The notes beneath the pieces were generated by a model. That model worked only from the letters and a program-made list of their open reading frames with translations. It was not told where the DNA came from and did not search any database. The position numbers were made by a program, and so were the translations under genes. Positions 51,848-61,400 of a stretch of DNA of 64,000 nucleotides are shown here, piece after piece. The stretch is from CALEMW01 sp964343835 (GTDB lineage Bacteria; Krumholzibacteriota; Krumholzibacteriia; LZORAL124-64-63): contig CAYFKR010000004.1 in the NCBI GenBank assembly GCA_964343835.1, forward strand, positions 1 to 64,000, given 5' to 3'. The number at the start of each line of letters is the position of its first letter. Position 1 is the first letter of the stretch.

Positions 51848-52704
51848 CTTGAAGTCATCGAGCGGATCAACTCCGCCAGGAACGTATTGAACTCCTCCAC
51901 CCTCTCCACCATCGGAAAGTGCCCGACCCCCTCCATCACCCGCACCTCGAACCCCGGCACCGTCTCGCGGATGCCGTCCACGTTCGTGGGCCACTTGTCC
52001 GAATTGATGCACGCCAGCTTCAGGCCCGACGCGGCCAGCGCCGCCTTGGGCGAGAAGGAGAGGTGTCCGCGGATGGTGGGGATGGCCACGTCCTGCGGGG
52101 CGCTCGCCATGTCCGACGCCACCTCGGCGACCAGGGCGCTGTCGGCGTCGGCGGCGAACATGCCGCGCACCCAGCCGTCGCAGACGGTGGGGAAGTCGGC
52201 GATTATGGGGGCCATGAAGCCGTCGATCTGCTCGTCGGTGTAGTGCTCGTCGATTTCCTGGAGGGTGTCGATGCCGATCAGCCCGACCACGCGTTCAGGG
52301 ATCGCCGCTCCCGTCACCGCCACGATGGAGCCGGACATGCTGTGGCCGATCAGGACCGCATCGTCGATGTCCAGGGCCTCCACCACGGCCTTCACGTCCT
52401 CGGCGAACGACTCGGGGTGCCAGCGCTCGCGGTCGGCGGACGACTCGCCGTGGCCGGCCAGGTCGATCGTCACCACGCGGTGGTCGGCGGCGAACACGTC
52501 CGCCTGCTCCCGCCAGTAGGTCCGGTCGCAGCTCCAGCCGTGGACGAAGACCAGGGTGGGGGATCCGGCTCCCCGCACGTCGTAGGCGATGGCGGCGCCG
52601 TCGAAGCTCTCCACGGAGCCCGTGACGGGGCCGTCGGAGGCGCAGGCGATCAGAAGCATCGGAAGCAGCAGCGGCAGGGCGGCGGCGAGCAGGCGTCGGG
52701 ACAT
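51844..52704 (-). CDS. Lipoprotein alpha/beta hydrolase
   Basis: 286 residues. Lipoprotein signal with lipobox LIAC (Cys near 20). Alpha/beta hydrolase fold: VFVHGWSCD (oxyanion hole), IDLAGHGES, nucleophile elbow GHSMSG, and catalytic His in GVGHFPMVE. Similar to haloperoxidase or ester hydrolases. The substrate is unknown. GGAGGT lies 6 bases before the ATG. A minus-strand promoter (52734-52762) precedes it, so it is separate from the upstream methyltransferase operon. Confidence 0.88.
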   Translation of the reverse strand: MSRRLLAAALPLLLPMLLIACASDGPVTGSVESFDGAAIAYDVRGAGSPTLVFVHGWSCDRTYWREQADVFAADHRVVTIDLAGHGESSADRERWHPESFAEDVKAVVEALDIDDAVLIGHSMSGSIVAVTGAAIPERVVGLIGIDTLQEIDEHYTDEQIDGFMAPIIADFPTVCDGWVRGMFAADADSALVAEVASDMASAPQDVAIPTIRGHLSFSPKAALAASGLKLACINSDKWPTNVDGIRETVPGFEVRVMEGVGHFPMVERVEEFNTFLAELIRSMTSS

Positions 52705-52733
52705 CACGGGACCTCCGGATGGGGTGGATCCGG

Positions 52734-52762
52734 AGCATACGGAACGGTTGGATGCGGGGCAA
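52734..52762 (-). promoter_or_regulatory. Sigma70-type promoter for the lipoprotein hydrolase
   Basis: On the minus strand TTGCCC (52757-52762), 17-base spacer, TATGCT (52734-52739). It lies in the gap between the methyltransferase operon and the hydrolase. Confidence 0.6.
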
Positions 52763-52769
52763 GGAGCGG

Positions 52770-53921
52770 TCAGACCGTCGCCACGTCGGGGGAGAGGCCG
52801 AGGGACGCCAGCTCGGCGCGGATCTCGGCCTCGTAGCGGGGATTCATCACCAGCACCAGGGAGACGTCGCGCCATTCCTCGGCGCACAGGTCCGCCGGTG
52901 CGATCACGGGCCGTGCCGCGCCCGGCACGAACCGGCCGCGCTTCACGGGACTGCGGTCCACCAGGGCCGTCACCGCGCCGTCCGTGTCCACGGCGTTGAC
53001 GAAGGTCACGCCCTTGGAGCCGGCGCCCCAGACGACGGCCCGACCGTCGCAGACGGACAGGCGTTCGTCCCACTCCGAGACGAGGCGGCGCCAGGTATCG
53101 CCCAGGCCGTCGGCCATCGTCGCGAACGTGGCGGCGTCCGGTTCGTCGCAGCACGACGGGCCGGCAACAGGCGCTCCCGCCGTACACCCCAAGAACTGAC
53201 CTCCGTAATCCTCGATGATGGACTTGTCCATGAACCCCGCTCTCGACACTGCTTCAGCGAGGGATCGCGGCGTGAACACGTGGGGGTGTTCGTAGATCAG
53301 GTCCCACACGCCCAGATCCCGCAGCGTCCAGAGGCCGTTGGGGACCTCCAGGTACAGCGGGCTCGAGCCGGCGGCGGCGCGCAGCCCGGCGAGCATGCCC
53401 ACGGGATCGGCCACGTGCTCCAGGGCGTGGCGGCACACCACCAGCGCGGGAACGACGGCGGCGGCCGCAGCGGCATCGAAGAGCTCGGCACGGATCTCCA
53501 GGCCCGTGGGGGCGCCGGCGCGGTCCGGATCCCAGCTCGGGTCGAACCCCACACACGGCCCGGCGCCCGCGTCGCGGAGCAGGGCCAGGAACTCGCCCTT
53601 GCCGCAGGCGATCTCGGCTACTGGTTTTCCGGTCAGATTGTGGCGGGAGACGAGGTCGGTCGCGAGGCCGGTCGCCCACTCGACGAACGTGGGCGAGGCG
53701 TGCAGCGAGTTCTCGTAGTCGGGGCCGTAGACGATCCGGTCGTCATCGAAGGCCGCGTTGAACAGGTGGGTGCACGCGGGGCAGCCGTGGAGGTCCATGT
53801 CGCCGGTGGCGGCGGAACGTGCGGCGTCGGCATCGTCGTGAAGAACGTTGCACAGCACCGGCAAACCCTCGATCCGCAGGACCGGCCGCGACGCCGCGCC
53901 GCAGAGCGGACACGCCGTCAC
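52770..53921 (-). CDS. Class I SAM-dependent methyltransferase, third in tandem
   Basis: 383 residues. N-terminal Cys-rich zinc module (CPLCG ... CPACTHLF). SAM domain with VAEIACGKGEFLALLRDAGAG and the CRHALEHVADPVGML block. C-terminal domain with WGAGSKGVTFVNAV, the pattern of C-methyltransferases (NDP-hexose C-methylation, Methyltransf_13/14 architecture). It overlaps the preceding gene by 4 bases. With its two neighbours it forms a set of three related methyltransferases, likely acting on sugar nucleotides for a cell-surface glycan. Confidence 0.85.
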   Translation of the reverse strand: MTACPLCGAASRPVLRIEGLPVLCNVLHDDADAARSAATGDMDLHGCPACTHLFNAAFDDDRIVYGPDYENSLHASPTFVEWATGLATDLVSRHNLTGKPVAEIACGKGEFLALLRDAGAGPCVGFDPSWDPDRAGAPTGLEIRAELFDAAAAAAVVPALVVCRHALEHVADPVGMLAGLRAAAGSSPLYLEVPNGLWTLRDLGVWDLIYEHPHVFTPRSLAEAVSRAGFMDKSIIEDYGGQFLGCTAGAPVAGPSCCDEPDAATFATMADGLGDTWRRLVSEWDERLSVCDGRAVVWGAGSKGVTFVNAVDTDGAVTALVDRSPVKRGRFVPGAARPVIAPADLCAEEWRDVSLVLVMNPRYEAEIRAELASLGLSPDVATV

Positions 53922-55108
53922 GACACGTCCTCCAGTACCAGGATCTCGGGCGACAGGCCCAGCTCGCGGAGGTCGGCGGCGATTTCGTCTCGGTACACGG
54001 AGTTCATCACGATCACGGCGCCGGGCTGCAGCTCGCGTAGATCGGCGGGGGCCAGGATGGGGTGCCCGCTGCCGGCCATGAAGCAGCCCTGGCGGTGGGG
54101 GTTGATGTCCACGGCGCCGGCCACCTCGTCGACCACGCCGAGGGTCGACAGGAACGACACGCCCTTGGACCCGCTGCCCCAGATCACCACGGGGGCGCCG
54201 CGGCCGGCCAGGTCGTTCAGGCGGGCGCGCCAGGCGGCCACGCGGCGGTCGCAGCGCTCGCGGAAGTCTGCGGCGGCGGCGCGCAGGTCCGGCAGGTCGG
54301 CCTCAGCCGCGTGGGCGGGGGCGTCGGCGTTGGTGGCGCCGGCCTCCAGGGTCAGGTACTGGGCGTCGTACTCGGTGGCCACCTCGTCCACGCGGAAGCC
54401 CGAGGCGCGGAACAGGCGTGCCAGGGAGCCGGGGGAGAAGTAGGAGCAGTGCTCGTAGTAGACGTCCTCGAAGGCGCAGTCGGTGAGGATGCGGGTCACG
54501 TCGGGCACCTGGAAGAAGATCACGGCGTCGGGGGCGTCGCCCACGGCGCGGCGCACGGTGCCCGTGAACTCGGCCACGGGGCCGATGTGTTCCAGGGTCA
54601 TCTTGCAGCCGTAGAAGTCGGCCTGCTCGTGGGCGTAGGCTTCGCCGTAGAAGTCGCGCACGAAGCGGGCGCGATCGGCGGCGGGGCTCGTGTTGCGCGA
54701 GGGGACGTAGGCGGGGTCGAAGCCCACGCCCGAGGCGGCGCCCATCTCGCACAGCAGCATCAGGAACTCGCCCTTGCCGCAGCCGATCTCCAGCACGCGC
54801 TTGCCCTCGAGGCCGTGCTTCTCCACCAGACCGCGGGCCAGTTCGCGGTGGAAGCGCGAGAAGGTGGGGGAGTAGCCCTGGGTCTCCTCGTAGCGCTCCG
54901 AGTACTCGGTGTGGGCGGGGTCGAAGGCGCGGTTGGCGATGAAGCCGCAGGCGTCGCAGAAGCGCAGGTCGATCTCGCCGCGGGGCCAGGCCCGGGCCGC
55001 GTCGGCGGTGGGCAGCAGGATGCAGGAGTTGGTGGGCACGTCGGCGAAGTGGAGGATGGTCGTCATCCCCGCGGATCCGCAGGCCGGGCAGGTCGAACGA
55101 TCAGCCAC
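53918..55108 (-). CDS. Class I SAM-dependent methyltransferase, second in tandem
   Basis: 396 residues. Same architecture as the neighbouring gene: zinc module CPACGSAG ... CDACGFIANRAFDP, SAM motif VLEIGCGKGEFLMLLCEMG, and a C-terminal domain with WGSGSKGVSFLSTLGVVDEV and INPHRQGCFMAGSGH. Probably a sugar C-methyltransferase. The start overlaps the preceding gene by 8 bases. Confidence 0.85.
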   Translation of the reverse strand: MADRSTCPACGSAGMTTILHFADVPTNSCILLPTADAARAWPRGEIDLRFCDACGFIANRAFDPAHTEYSERYEETQGYSPTFSRFHRELARGLVEKHGLEGKRVLEIGCGKGEFLMLLCEMGAASGVGFDPAYVPSRNTSPAADRARFVRDFYGEAYAHEQADFYGCKMTLEHIGPVAEFTGTVRRAVGDAPDAVIFFQVPDVTRILTDCAFEDVYYEHCSYFSPGSLARLFRASGFRVDEVATEYDAQYLTLEAGATNADAPAHAAEADLPDLRAAAADFRERCDRRVAAWRARLNDLAGRGAPVVIWGSGSKGVSFLSTLGVVDEVAGAVDINPHRQGCFMAGSGHPILAPADLRELQPGAVIVMNSVYRDEIAADLRELGLSPEILVLEDVS

Positions 55109-56357
55109 GGACGGCCTCCAGGTCGTCGGCGGTCACGAAGCGTGGCGACGGCACCGGCACCAGGAAGCGGCCGCCCCGCTCCAGGTACTCCCGCTGCTGG
55201 GCCACGATCTCGTCGGCGAAGTTCCAGGTGAGCAGCAGCACGTCGTCGGGCATCTCGTCGAGCAGTGCCTCGGGAGCGCGGATGGGCTGCCGCGTGCCGG
55301 GCATCAGCAGGCCCTGCTTGTGCACGTTGCGGTCCACCACGAACGCCACCAGGTCAGGTCCGATGCCCATGAAGTCCATGAGGGTGGCGCCCTTGGCGGC
55401 GGCACCGTAGGCGGCCACGCGGCGGCCCTCGGCGTGCAGGCGACGGAGCTGGGAGGTGAGGTCCTCGCGCAGCTCGTGCACGCGGCGCGAGAAGTCCACG
55501 TAGTAGGCCAGCGAGTCCACGCCCATGGCCCGTTCGCGTTGCAGCATCACGGTGACCGACTCGTCCACGTTCTCAATCTTCTCCACGTAGTAGCGCAGGC
55601 TGCCGCCGTGGATGTCCAGGGGGCGCACCTCGTTCAGATACAGGCCGTGGCGGCGGAACAGGGCGTCGGCGGAGGTCACGCCCAGGTACAGCAGGTGCTC
55701 GTGGTAGATGGTGTCGAAAGCGCGGCGCTCGATGAGCTCCTTCACGTAGGGCGCCTCGATCACCGCCACGCCGCGGTCGTGGAGCAGCTCGGCGATGCCC
55801 GCCACGAAACCGTTGGTGTCGGCCACGTGCGCGAGCACGTTGTTGGCGTGGATCACGTCGGCCTCGATGCCGCGCTCGCGGCGCAGCCGGCGGGCCAGTT
55901 CGGGCCCGAAGAAGTCCACGACCGTCTCCACGCCCAGCTTCTCCGCCTCGCGGGCCGGGCCCTCGGCCGGGTCGATGCCCAGCACGCCGATCTTCTCCTC
56001 CACGTAGTTGCGCAGGAGGTACCCGTCGTTGCTCGCGAGCTCCACGACCATGGAGTTGGGGCAGAGCTTCCGGCGCTCGATGAGCTCCATCACGTTGTCG
56101 CGGGAGTGCTCCAGTAGCGCGTCGGAGAACGATGAGTAGTAGGGGTAGTCCTCCTGGAACAGCACCTCCGGGGGTACCGTCTCGAGGATCTGGACCATGG
56201 CGCAGCTGCAACAGAAGGCGGCCTGCAGGGGGTGGCGCGGCTCGGGCTCGCCGGCGCGGTCGGGGTGGATCAGGCGATCCGCGAGGGCGGTGGAACCGAG
56301 GTCCAGGAAGACCTTCAGGTTCTCCGACCCGCAGCTGCGGCAGACGGCGCCGCTCAT
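55101..56357 (-). CDS. Class I SAM-dependent methyltransferase, first in tandem
   Basis: 418 residues. N-terminal zinc module CRSCGSENLK ... CCSCAM. The SAM site is divergent: VVELASNDGYLLRN, with the motif I glycines replaced by ASNDG, the form seen in C-methyltransferases of the TylC3/NovU type. The C-terminal domain has AAYGAAAKGATLMDFMGIG and RNVHKQGLLMPGTRQPI. These features point to 3-C-methylation of an NDP-sugar. ATGA overlap with the SDR gene upstream. Confidence 0.88.
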   Translation of the reverse strand: MSGAVCRSCGSENLKVFLDLGSTALADRLIHPDRAGEPEPRHPLQAAFCCSCAMVQILETVPPEVLFQEDYPYYSSFSDALLEHSRDNVMELIERRKLCPNSMVVELASNDGYLLRNYVEEKIGVLGIDPAEGPAREAEKLGVETVVDFFGPELARRLRRERGIEADVIHANNVLAHVADTNGFVAGIAELLHDRGVAVIEAPYVKELIERRAFDTIYHEHLLYLGVTSADALFRRHGLYLNEVRPLDIHGGSLRYYVEKIENVDESVTVMLQRERAMGVDSLAYYVDFSRRVHELREDLTSQLRRLHAEGRRVAAYGAAAKGATLMDFMGIGPDLVAFVVDRNVHKQGLLMPGTRQPIRAPEALLDEMPDDVLLLTWNFADEIVAQQREYLERGGRFLVPVPSPRFVTADDLEAVRG

Positions 56358-57394
56358 GGCGCCTCCACGCCGGCAGGGCGGCGCAGGTCGGGCAGCAGGG
56401 TGCCGTCGGCGATCAGGCCCTTCACGTGGTCGATGCGCTTGTAGCGCGGCCCCTCGAAGTCCTGCAGCGAGAGGTCGGCGTCCAGGTAGGCCCCGTAGAG
56501 CTCCTCCACGCCGCGGCGCACCGTCCACTGGGGCTTGAAGCCGTGGAGGTCGCGGGCGATCAGGCCGCAGTCCACGCGGTAGTTGCGCTTGTCGGGGCCG
56601 GCGTCGGGGGCGAAGGCCACCTCGCAGCCCGGCACCACGTCGGCCACGATCTCCGCCAGGTCGCGGATGCGGTAGTTCTCGGTGGTGGTGCCCACGTTCC
56701 AGGCCCTCAGGTGCACGTCCTCGCGGGGGGCCTCCAGGGCCGCGACGTAGGCCCGGGCGATGTCCGACACGTGGACCACCGGGCGCCACGGCGAGCCGTC
56801 GCTCTTGAGATAGACCTGACCGGTGGTCACGGCCCAGGCCGTGAGGTTGTTCAGCACCAGGTCGAAGCGGATGCGCGGCGACAGGCCGTAGGCGGTGCTG
56901 GCGCGCAGGAAGACGGGGGAGAAGCCGTCGGTGGCGAGCCCGGTGAGGGCCTTCTCCACCGCCACCTTGGATTCGCCGTAGGGGGTGACGGGGTTGAAGT
57001 CGGACGTCTCGTCGAGGAAGTCGTTGCCGCCGGCGCCGTAGTTGCTGCACGACGACGCGAACAGGAACCGCTCCACGCCGGCGTTGCGGGCCAGGCCCGC
57101 AAGGTGGACCGAGGCGCGGTGGTTGATGGCGTCGGTCAGGGACGGGTCGTAGTCGCCGAGGGGGTCGTTGGACAGGCCGGCGAGGTGGATCACGGCGTCC
57201 AGGTCCGCCAGGTCGGCTGGGGCGGCGTCGCGCACGTCCTTCAGCAGGGTCGGCACGTCGGCCGGGGCGCCGCCGAAGGAGCAGGCGGCGAAGAGATCGG
57301 AATCGAGGCCGCGGACGTCGTGGCCCCTCTCCAGGAGCATGGGGACGAGGACCGAGCCGATGTAGCCGCGGCTGCCGGTGACCAGAACCTTCAT
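56354..57394 (-). CDS. NAD-dependent epimerase/dehydratase (SDR)
   Basis: 346 residues. Extended SDR: VTGSRGYIGSVLVPMLLERGHDV (NAD-binding GxxGxxG), the SSCSNYG motif, and the catalytic YxxxK in TPYGESK. It acts on a nucleotide sugar. It may be a 4,6-dehydratase, epimerase or reductase, which the sequence cannot decide. The start at 57394 shares a base with the upstream cytidylyltransferase stop. Confidence 0.87.
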   Translation of the reverse strand: MKVLVTGSRGYIGSVLVPMLLERGHDVRGLDSDLFAACSFGGAPADVPTLLKDVRDAAPADLADLDAVIHLAGLSNDPLGDYDPSLTDAINHRASVHLAGLARNAGVERFLFASSCSNYGAGGNDFLDETSDFNPVTPYGESKVAVEKALTGLATDGFSPVFLRASTAYGLSPRIRFDLVLNNLTAWAVTTGQVYLKSDGSPWRPVVHVSDIARAYVAALEAPREDVHLRAWNVGTTTENYRIRDLAEIVADVVPGCEVAFAPDAGPDKRNYRVDCGLIARDLHGFKPQWTVRRGVEELYGAYLDADLSLQDFEGPRYKRIDHVKGLIADGTLLPDLRRPAGVEAP

Positions 57395-58173
57395 CAGTCC
57401 CAAACCTTCCAGGGCGCGTCGCCCGAGTTCCAGAGGGATTCCAGGATGTGCTTCTCGCGCAGCGTGTCCATGCACTGCCAGAACGAGGTGTGGCGGTAGG
57501 CCATGAGCTGGCCGTCGGCCGCGAGGTTCGCCAGGGGGGCGTGCTCGAACATCTGGTGGTCGCCTTCGATGTAGTCGAACACGCCGGGCTCGAGCACGAA
57601 GAAGGCGCCGTTGATCCAGCCCTCGGCGGCCTGGGGCTTCTCCTCGAAGCTGCTCACGCGATCGCCGTCGAACTCCAGGTGGCCGTAGCGGGCCGGGGGG
57701 CGCACGGCGGTCAGAGTGGCGAGCTTGCCGTGGGAGCGGTGGAAGTCCAGCAGGGCGCGGATGTCCACGTCGGCCACGCCGTCGCCCCAGGTGAGCATGA
57801 ACGTGGCGTCGCCCAGCCAGGGTTCGAGTCGCAGGATGCGCCCGGCGGTCATGGTCTCCTGGCCGGTGTCGACCAGGTCGACGGTCCAGTCGGGATGCTC
57901 GGCGTCGTGGCCGGCGACCTCGCCTGTGGCGGTGTGCACCGTGAGGTGGCCCTCCAGGGCGTGGTAGTCACGGAACCAGCGCTTGATGACCTCGCCCTTG
58001 TGGCCCAGGGCCACGGCGAAGTCGCGTAGCCCGTGGGCCGCGTAGATCTTCATGATGTGCCACAGCAGGGGGCGTCCGCCCACTTCCACCATGGGTTTGG
58101 GGCGTACTTCCGTCTCTTCGGCCAGGCGCGTGCCCTTGCCGCCGGCCAGGATGCCGACCTTGATGCCTTCCAT
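57394..58173 (-). CDS. rfbF: Glucose-1-phosphate cytidylyltransferase-like nucleotidyltransferase
   Basis: 259 residues. LAGGKGTRLAEETEVRPKPMVEVGGRPLLWHIM is the signature of RfbF, which makes CDP-glucose for 3,6-dideoxyhexoses. The TWGDGVADVDI and FWQCMDTLREK segments fit. No adjacent RfbG/RfbH was found, so the downstream sugar is unclear. GGAGGT lies 3 bases before the ATG. It is the first gene of a five-gene minus-strand operon. Confidence 0.9.
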   Translation of the reverse strand: MEGIKVGILAGGKGTRLAEETEVRPKPMVEVGGRPLLWHIMKIYAAHGLRDFAVALGHKGEVIKRWFRDYHALEGHLTVHTATGEVAGHDAEHPDWTVDLVDTGQETMTAGRILRLEPWLGDATFMLTWGDGVADVDIRALLDFHRSHGKLATLTAVRPPARYGHLEFDGDRVSSFEEKPQAAEGWINGAFFVLEPGVFDYIEGDHQMFEHAPLANLAADGQLMAYRHTSFWQCMDTLREKHILESLWNSGDAPWKVWD

Positions 58174-58319
58174 GGGACCTCCCGTCGGGCGCGGACCCCC
58201 GTGGTCCCTCCCGACTCCGGTTCAGGATCGGCCGTGAAGGGGCGGACATGAGGGCGGGGTCGCCGATTCCCGCCGGATTCGATCGTGCCGCTCCTGATCG
58301 TGGCTGTCCATGATCAAAT

Positions 58320-58380
58320 AATGATTTTATACATCAAAATGCCGCATCGTAACACTTTTGTGATACAATTATCCTATCAT
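58320..58380. promoter_or_regulatory. AT-rich divergent promoter region
   Basis: An AT-rich island in GC-rich sequence between the divergent rfbF operon and the C25 protease gene. Minus-strand TATAAA (58326-58331) lies 15 bases from TTACGA (58347-58352). Plus-strand TATCAT (58375-58380) and TACAAT (58364-58369) are -10 candidates, with no convincing -35. Confidence 0.5.
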
Positions 58381-58428
58381 TCATAGGTCAATCCTGAGGA
58401 GCGTGTTTCCCCCACCGGGAGAGGTGCC

Positions 58429-61400
58429 ATGGTTCGCCGTATCGTCGTGTCGTTGCTGCTCGTTCTGAGCATCGCGAGTCCCCTGATCGCCGCCGAGGCC
58501 AGGTCCATCGACCTGGGCGATGCGGACAACGCCCTGTCCCTCGTACGCGCCGACCGCGACGAGCTGCGCTTCCATGCCACCGTCGGCGAACTGCGCGTGC
58601 TGGACGTGGCCACCAAAGGCGGCGACTTCGCCCGCCTCTTCCTGCCCGGCTTCCATGCCAGCAAGGAGCCCGGTGCTCCCGAGCTGCCCATGATGAACGA
58701 CCTGATCGCGGTGCCCTACGGAGCGACGCCGCGGGTCGAGGTGGAGAACGTGCGCACCCGCACGGTGAAGCTGTCCGACTACGGCGTGGACGCCATGGTC
58801 ATGCCGGCCCAGCCGTCCATGCCCAAGAACGCCACCCCCGAGGACTGGCCCTTCGTGCACCACGCCGAGGCCTATGCGGTGAACAAGGTGGAGAAGCCCG
58901 TGGCGACGATCGTGCCCCAGGGCCGCATGCGAGCCGTGGATTTCGCCCGCCTCGAGTACGCGCCCGTGCGCTACCTGCCCGCCAGCGGCGAGCTGGAGAT
59001 CGTCGAGAGCGCGGACATCCGCGTGGTCTTCGACGGCGCCGACCACGCCGCCGGCGACGACCTCTACGCCCGCACCTGGAGCCCCTTCTACACGCACCTC
59101 TACGACCAGCTGACCGGCACGCGGGGCCTTCACGACAGCCATCCCGACCACGTGCAGGACGTGGTGACCATGGTCATCGTCACGCCCCCCGAGTTCCAGT
59201 ACACCCTCACCGACTTCGTGAACTGGAAGACCCAGCGCGGCTTCCACGTGATCACCGCGGTGACCGGCACGCCCGAGGTGGGGTCGACCACCACGTCGAT
59301 CCAGACGTACATCCACGACCTGTACAACAACGCCACGCCCTCGCTGCCTGCCCCGAGCTTCGTGCTCTTCGTGGGCGACACCGGCCAGATGCCCACGTTC
59401 AGCGTGAGCGGCGACGCCACCGATCGCCCCTACTGCGCGGTGGACGGCGACTACGTGCCCGACATCTACTACGGACGCTTCAGCTGCACCAACGTGAGCC
59501 AGCTCCAGGCCATGATCGACAAGTCGCTGATGTACGACCAGTTCACCATGCCCGATCCCAGCTACCTGGGCGAGGTGACCATGGTGGCCGGCGTGGACGC
59601 CGGCTACGCCGCGACCCACGGCAACGGCCAGATCAACTACGGCACCAACTACTACTTCAATGCGGCCCACGGCATCACCAGCAACACCTGGCTCTACCCG
59701 GCCTCGAGCGGCTCGGTGGACGCGGCCATCGTCCAGACCGTGAGCGACGGCGTGGCCTACATCAACTACACCGCCCACGGCAGCCAGACCAGCTGGGCCG
59801 ACCCGTCGTTCACCCAGTCGAACATCAACGCCCTGGGCAACAGCGGCAAGTACACCATGGCCGTGGGCAACTGCTGCCTGACCGGCACCTTCGACTATGC
59901 CGAGTGCTTCGGCGAGACGTGGCTGCGGGCTCCGGACAAGGGCGCCATCGGCTACATCGGTGCGTCCAACAACACGCTCTGGGACGAGGACTTCTGGTGG
60001 GGCGTGGGCTCCTGCGCCTCCGGCTCCATCGGCGCCAATCCGACCTACGAGGGCACCGGCACCGGCGCCTACGACGGCGTCTTCCACGACCACGGCGAGT
60101 CCGAGGACCTCTACTACGTGACCAACGACGCCCTGGTCTTCGCGGGCAACCTGGCCGTGCAGGAGGCCGGTTCCGGCAGCACCAGCTACTACTGGAACAT
60201 CTACAACCTGCTGGGCGACCCCTCGCTGTCCACCTACATGGGCGTGCCCGCCGCCAACACCGTGAGCGTGGACGCCGTGGGCGGCACCTCGGTGACGATC
60301 TCGGCGGTGCCCGGCAGCTACGTGGGCCTGAGCCAGGGCACGACCCTGATCGGCGGCGGCACCGTGGGCGCCACCGGCACCGTGGTCGTCGACTTCATCA
60401 CGAACCCCGACGGCGGCCTGCCCCTGCATCTGGTGGTCACCGCCCAGAACCGCGAGCCCCACATCGAGGACATCGCCCTGGCCTCGCCGATGATCGCCCT
60501 GAGCGGCACCAACTACGCGGCCACCCAGGCGACCGATGTGATCACCACCGACGTGCTGACCATCTCCAACACCGGCGAGCCCGACTCCCAGCTCTCGTTC
60601 AGCATCGGGATCCAGGCCGAGACGCCTCCCGCCCGCGGCGAGAAGAGCGTGGCCGGCTCCACGGTGACCTGCACCGAGACCGGCTTCCTGGCCGGCGAGA
60701 CCATGGACCTGCACATCTCCTGCTATAACGCGAGCACCGACGCCGAATGGCTCACCGACATCGAGGTGACCTTCCCGGCCGGCGTGACCGTGAACTCCGC
60801 CACCGCCTTCACCGGCGGATCCGCGGACCTGGTCTGGGACTCGACCACCGGCGACGGCGTGACCGTGAACTGGCACGGCAACGACGGCAGCTGGGGCGCC
60901 CTCCACGGCGGCGAGACCGCCAACGCCACCGTCAACGTGACCTTCGACGGCTCCCTGTCCGGCGAGCAGGTCTTCGGCTGGTTCATCCAGGGCGACATCT
61001 ACGGCTCCACGCCCCACGATCTGTCCGGCACCTTCTCCATGACGGCCATGGGTCCCTCGGTCAACGTGACCTTCCCCAACGGCGGCGAGACCCTGCCCTG
61101 GGGCGAGGCCCACAGCCTGACCTGGGACCACGCCGGCGACCTGACCGACGTGAAGGTGGAGTTCAGCCGCGACGGCGGAGCCACCTGGTCGACCTTGGCC
61201 GCCACCACGCCCAACGACGGCGAGCTCACCGCGACCCTCGACGGCCCGAGCACCACCGCCGCCCGGATCCGCGTCTCCAGCCTGGACGACGCCGTGACGG
61301 ACATGAGCGACGCCGACTTCACCCTCTTCGAGCCGGTCACCTGGCTGTCCGCGGACGTCCTGTCCGGGACCCTGGGCCAGGGCGCGTCCGCCGACGTGAC

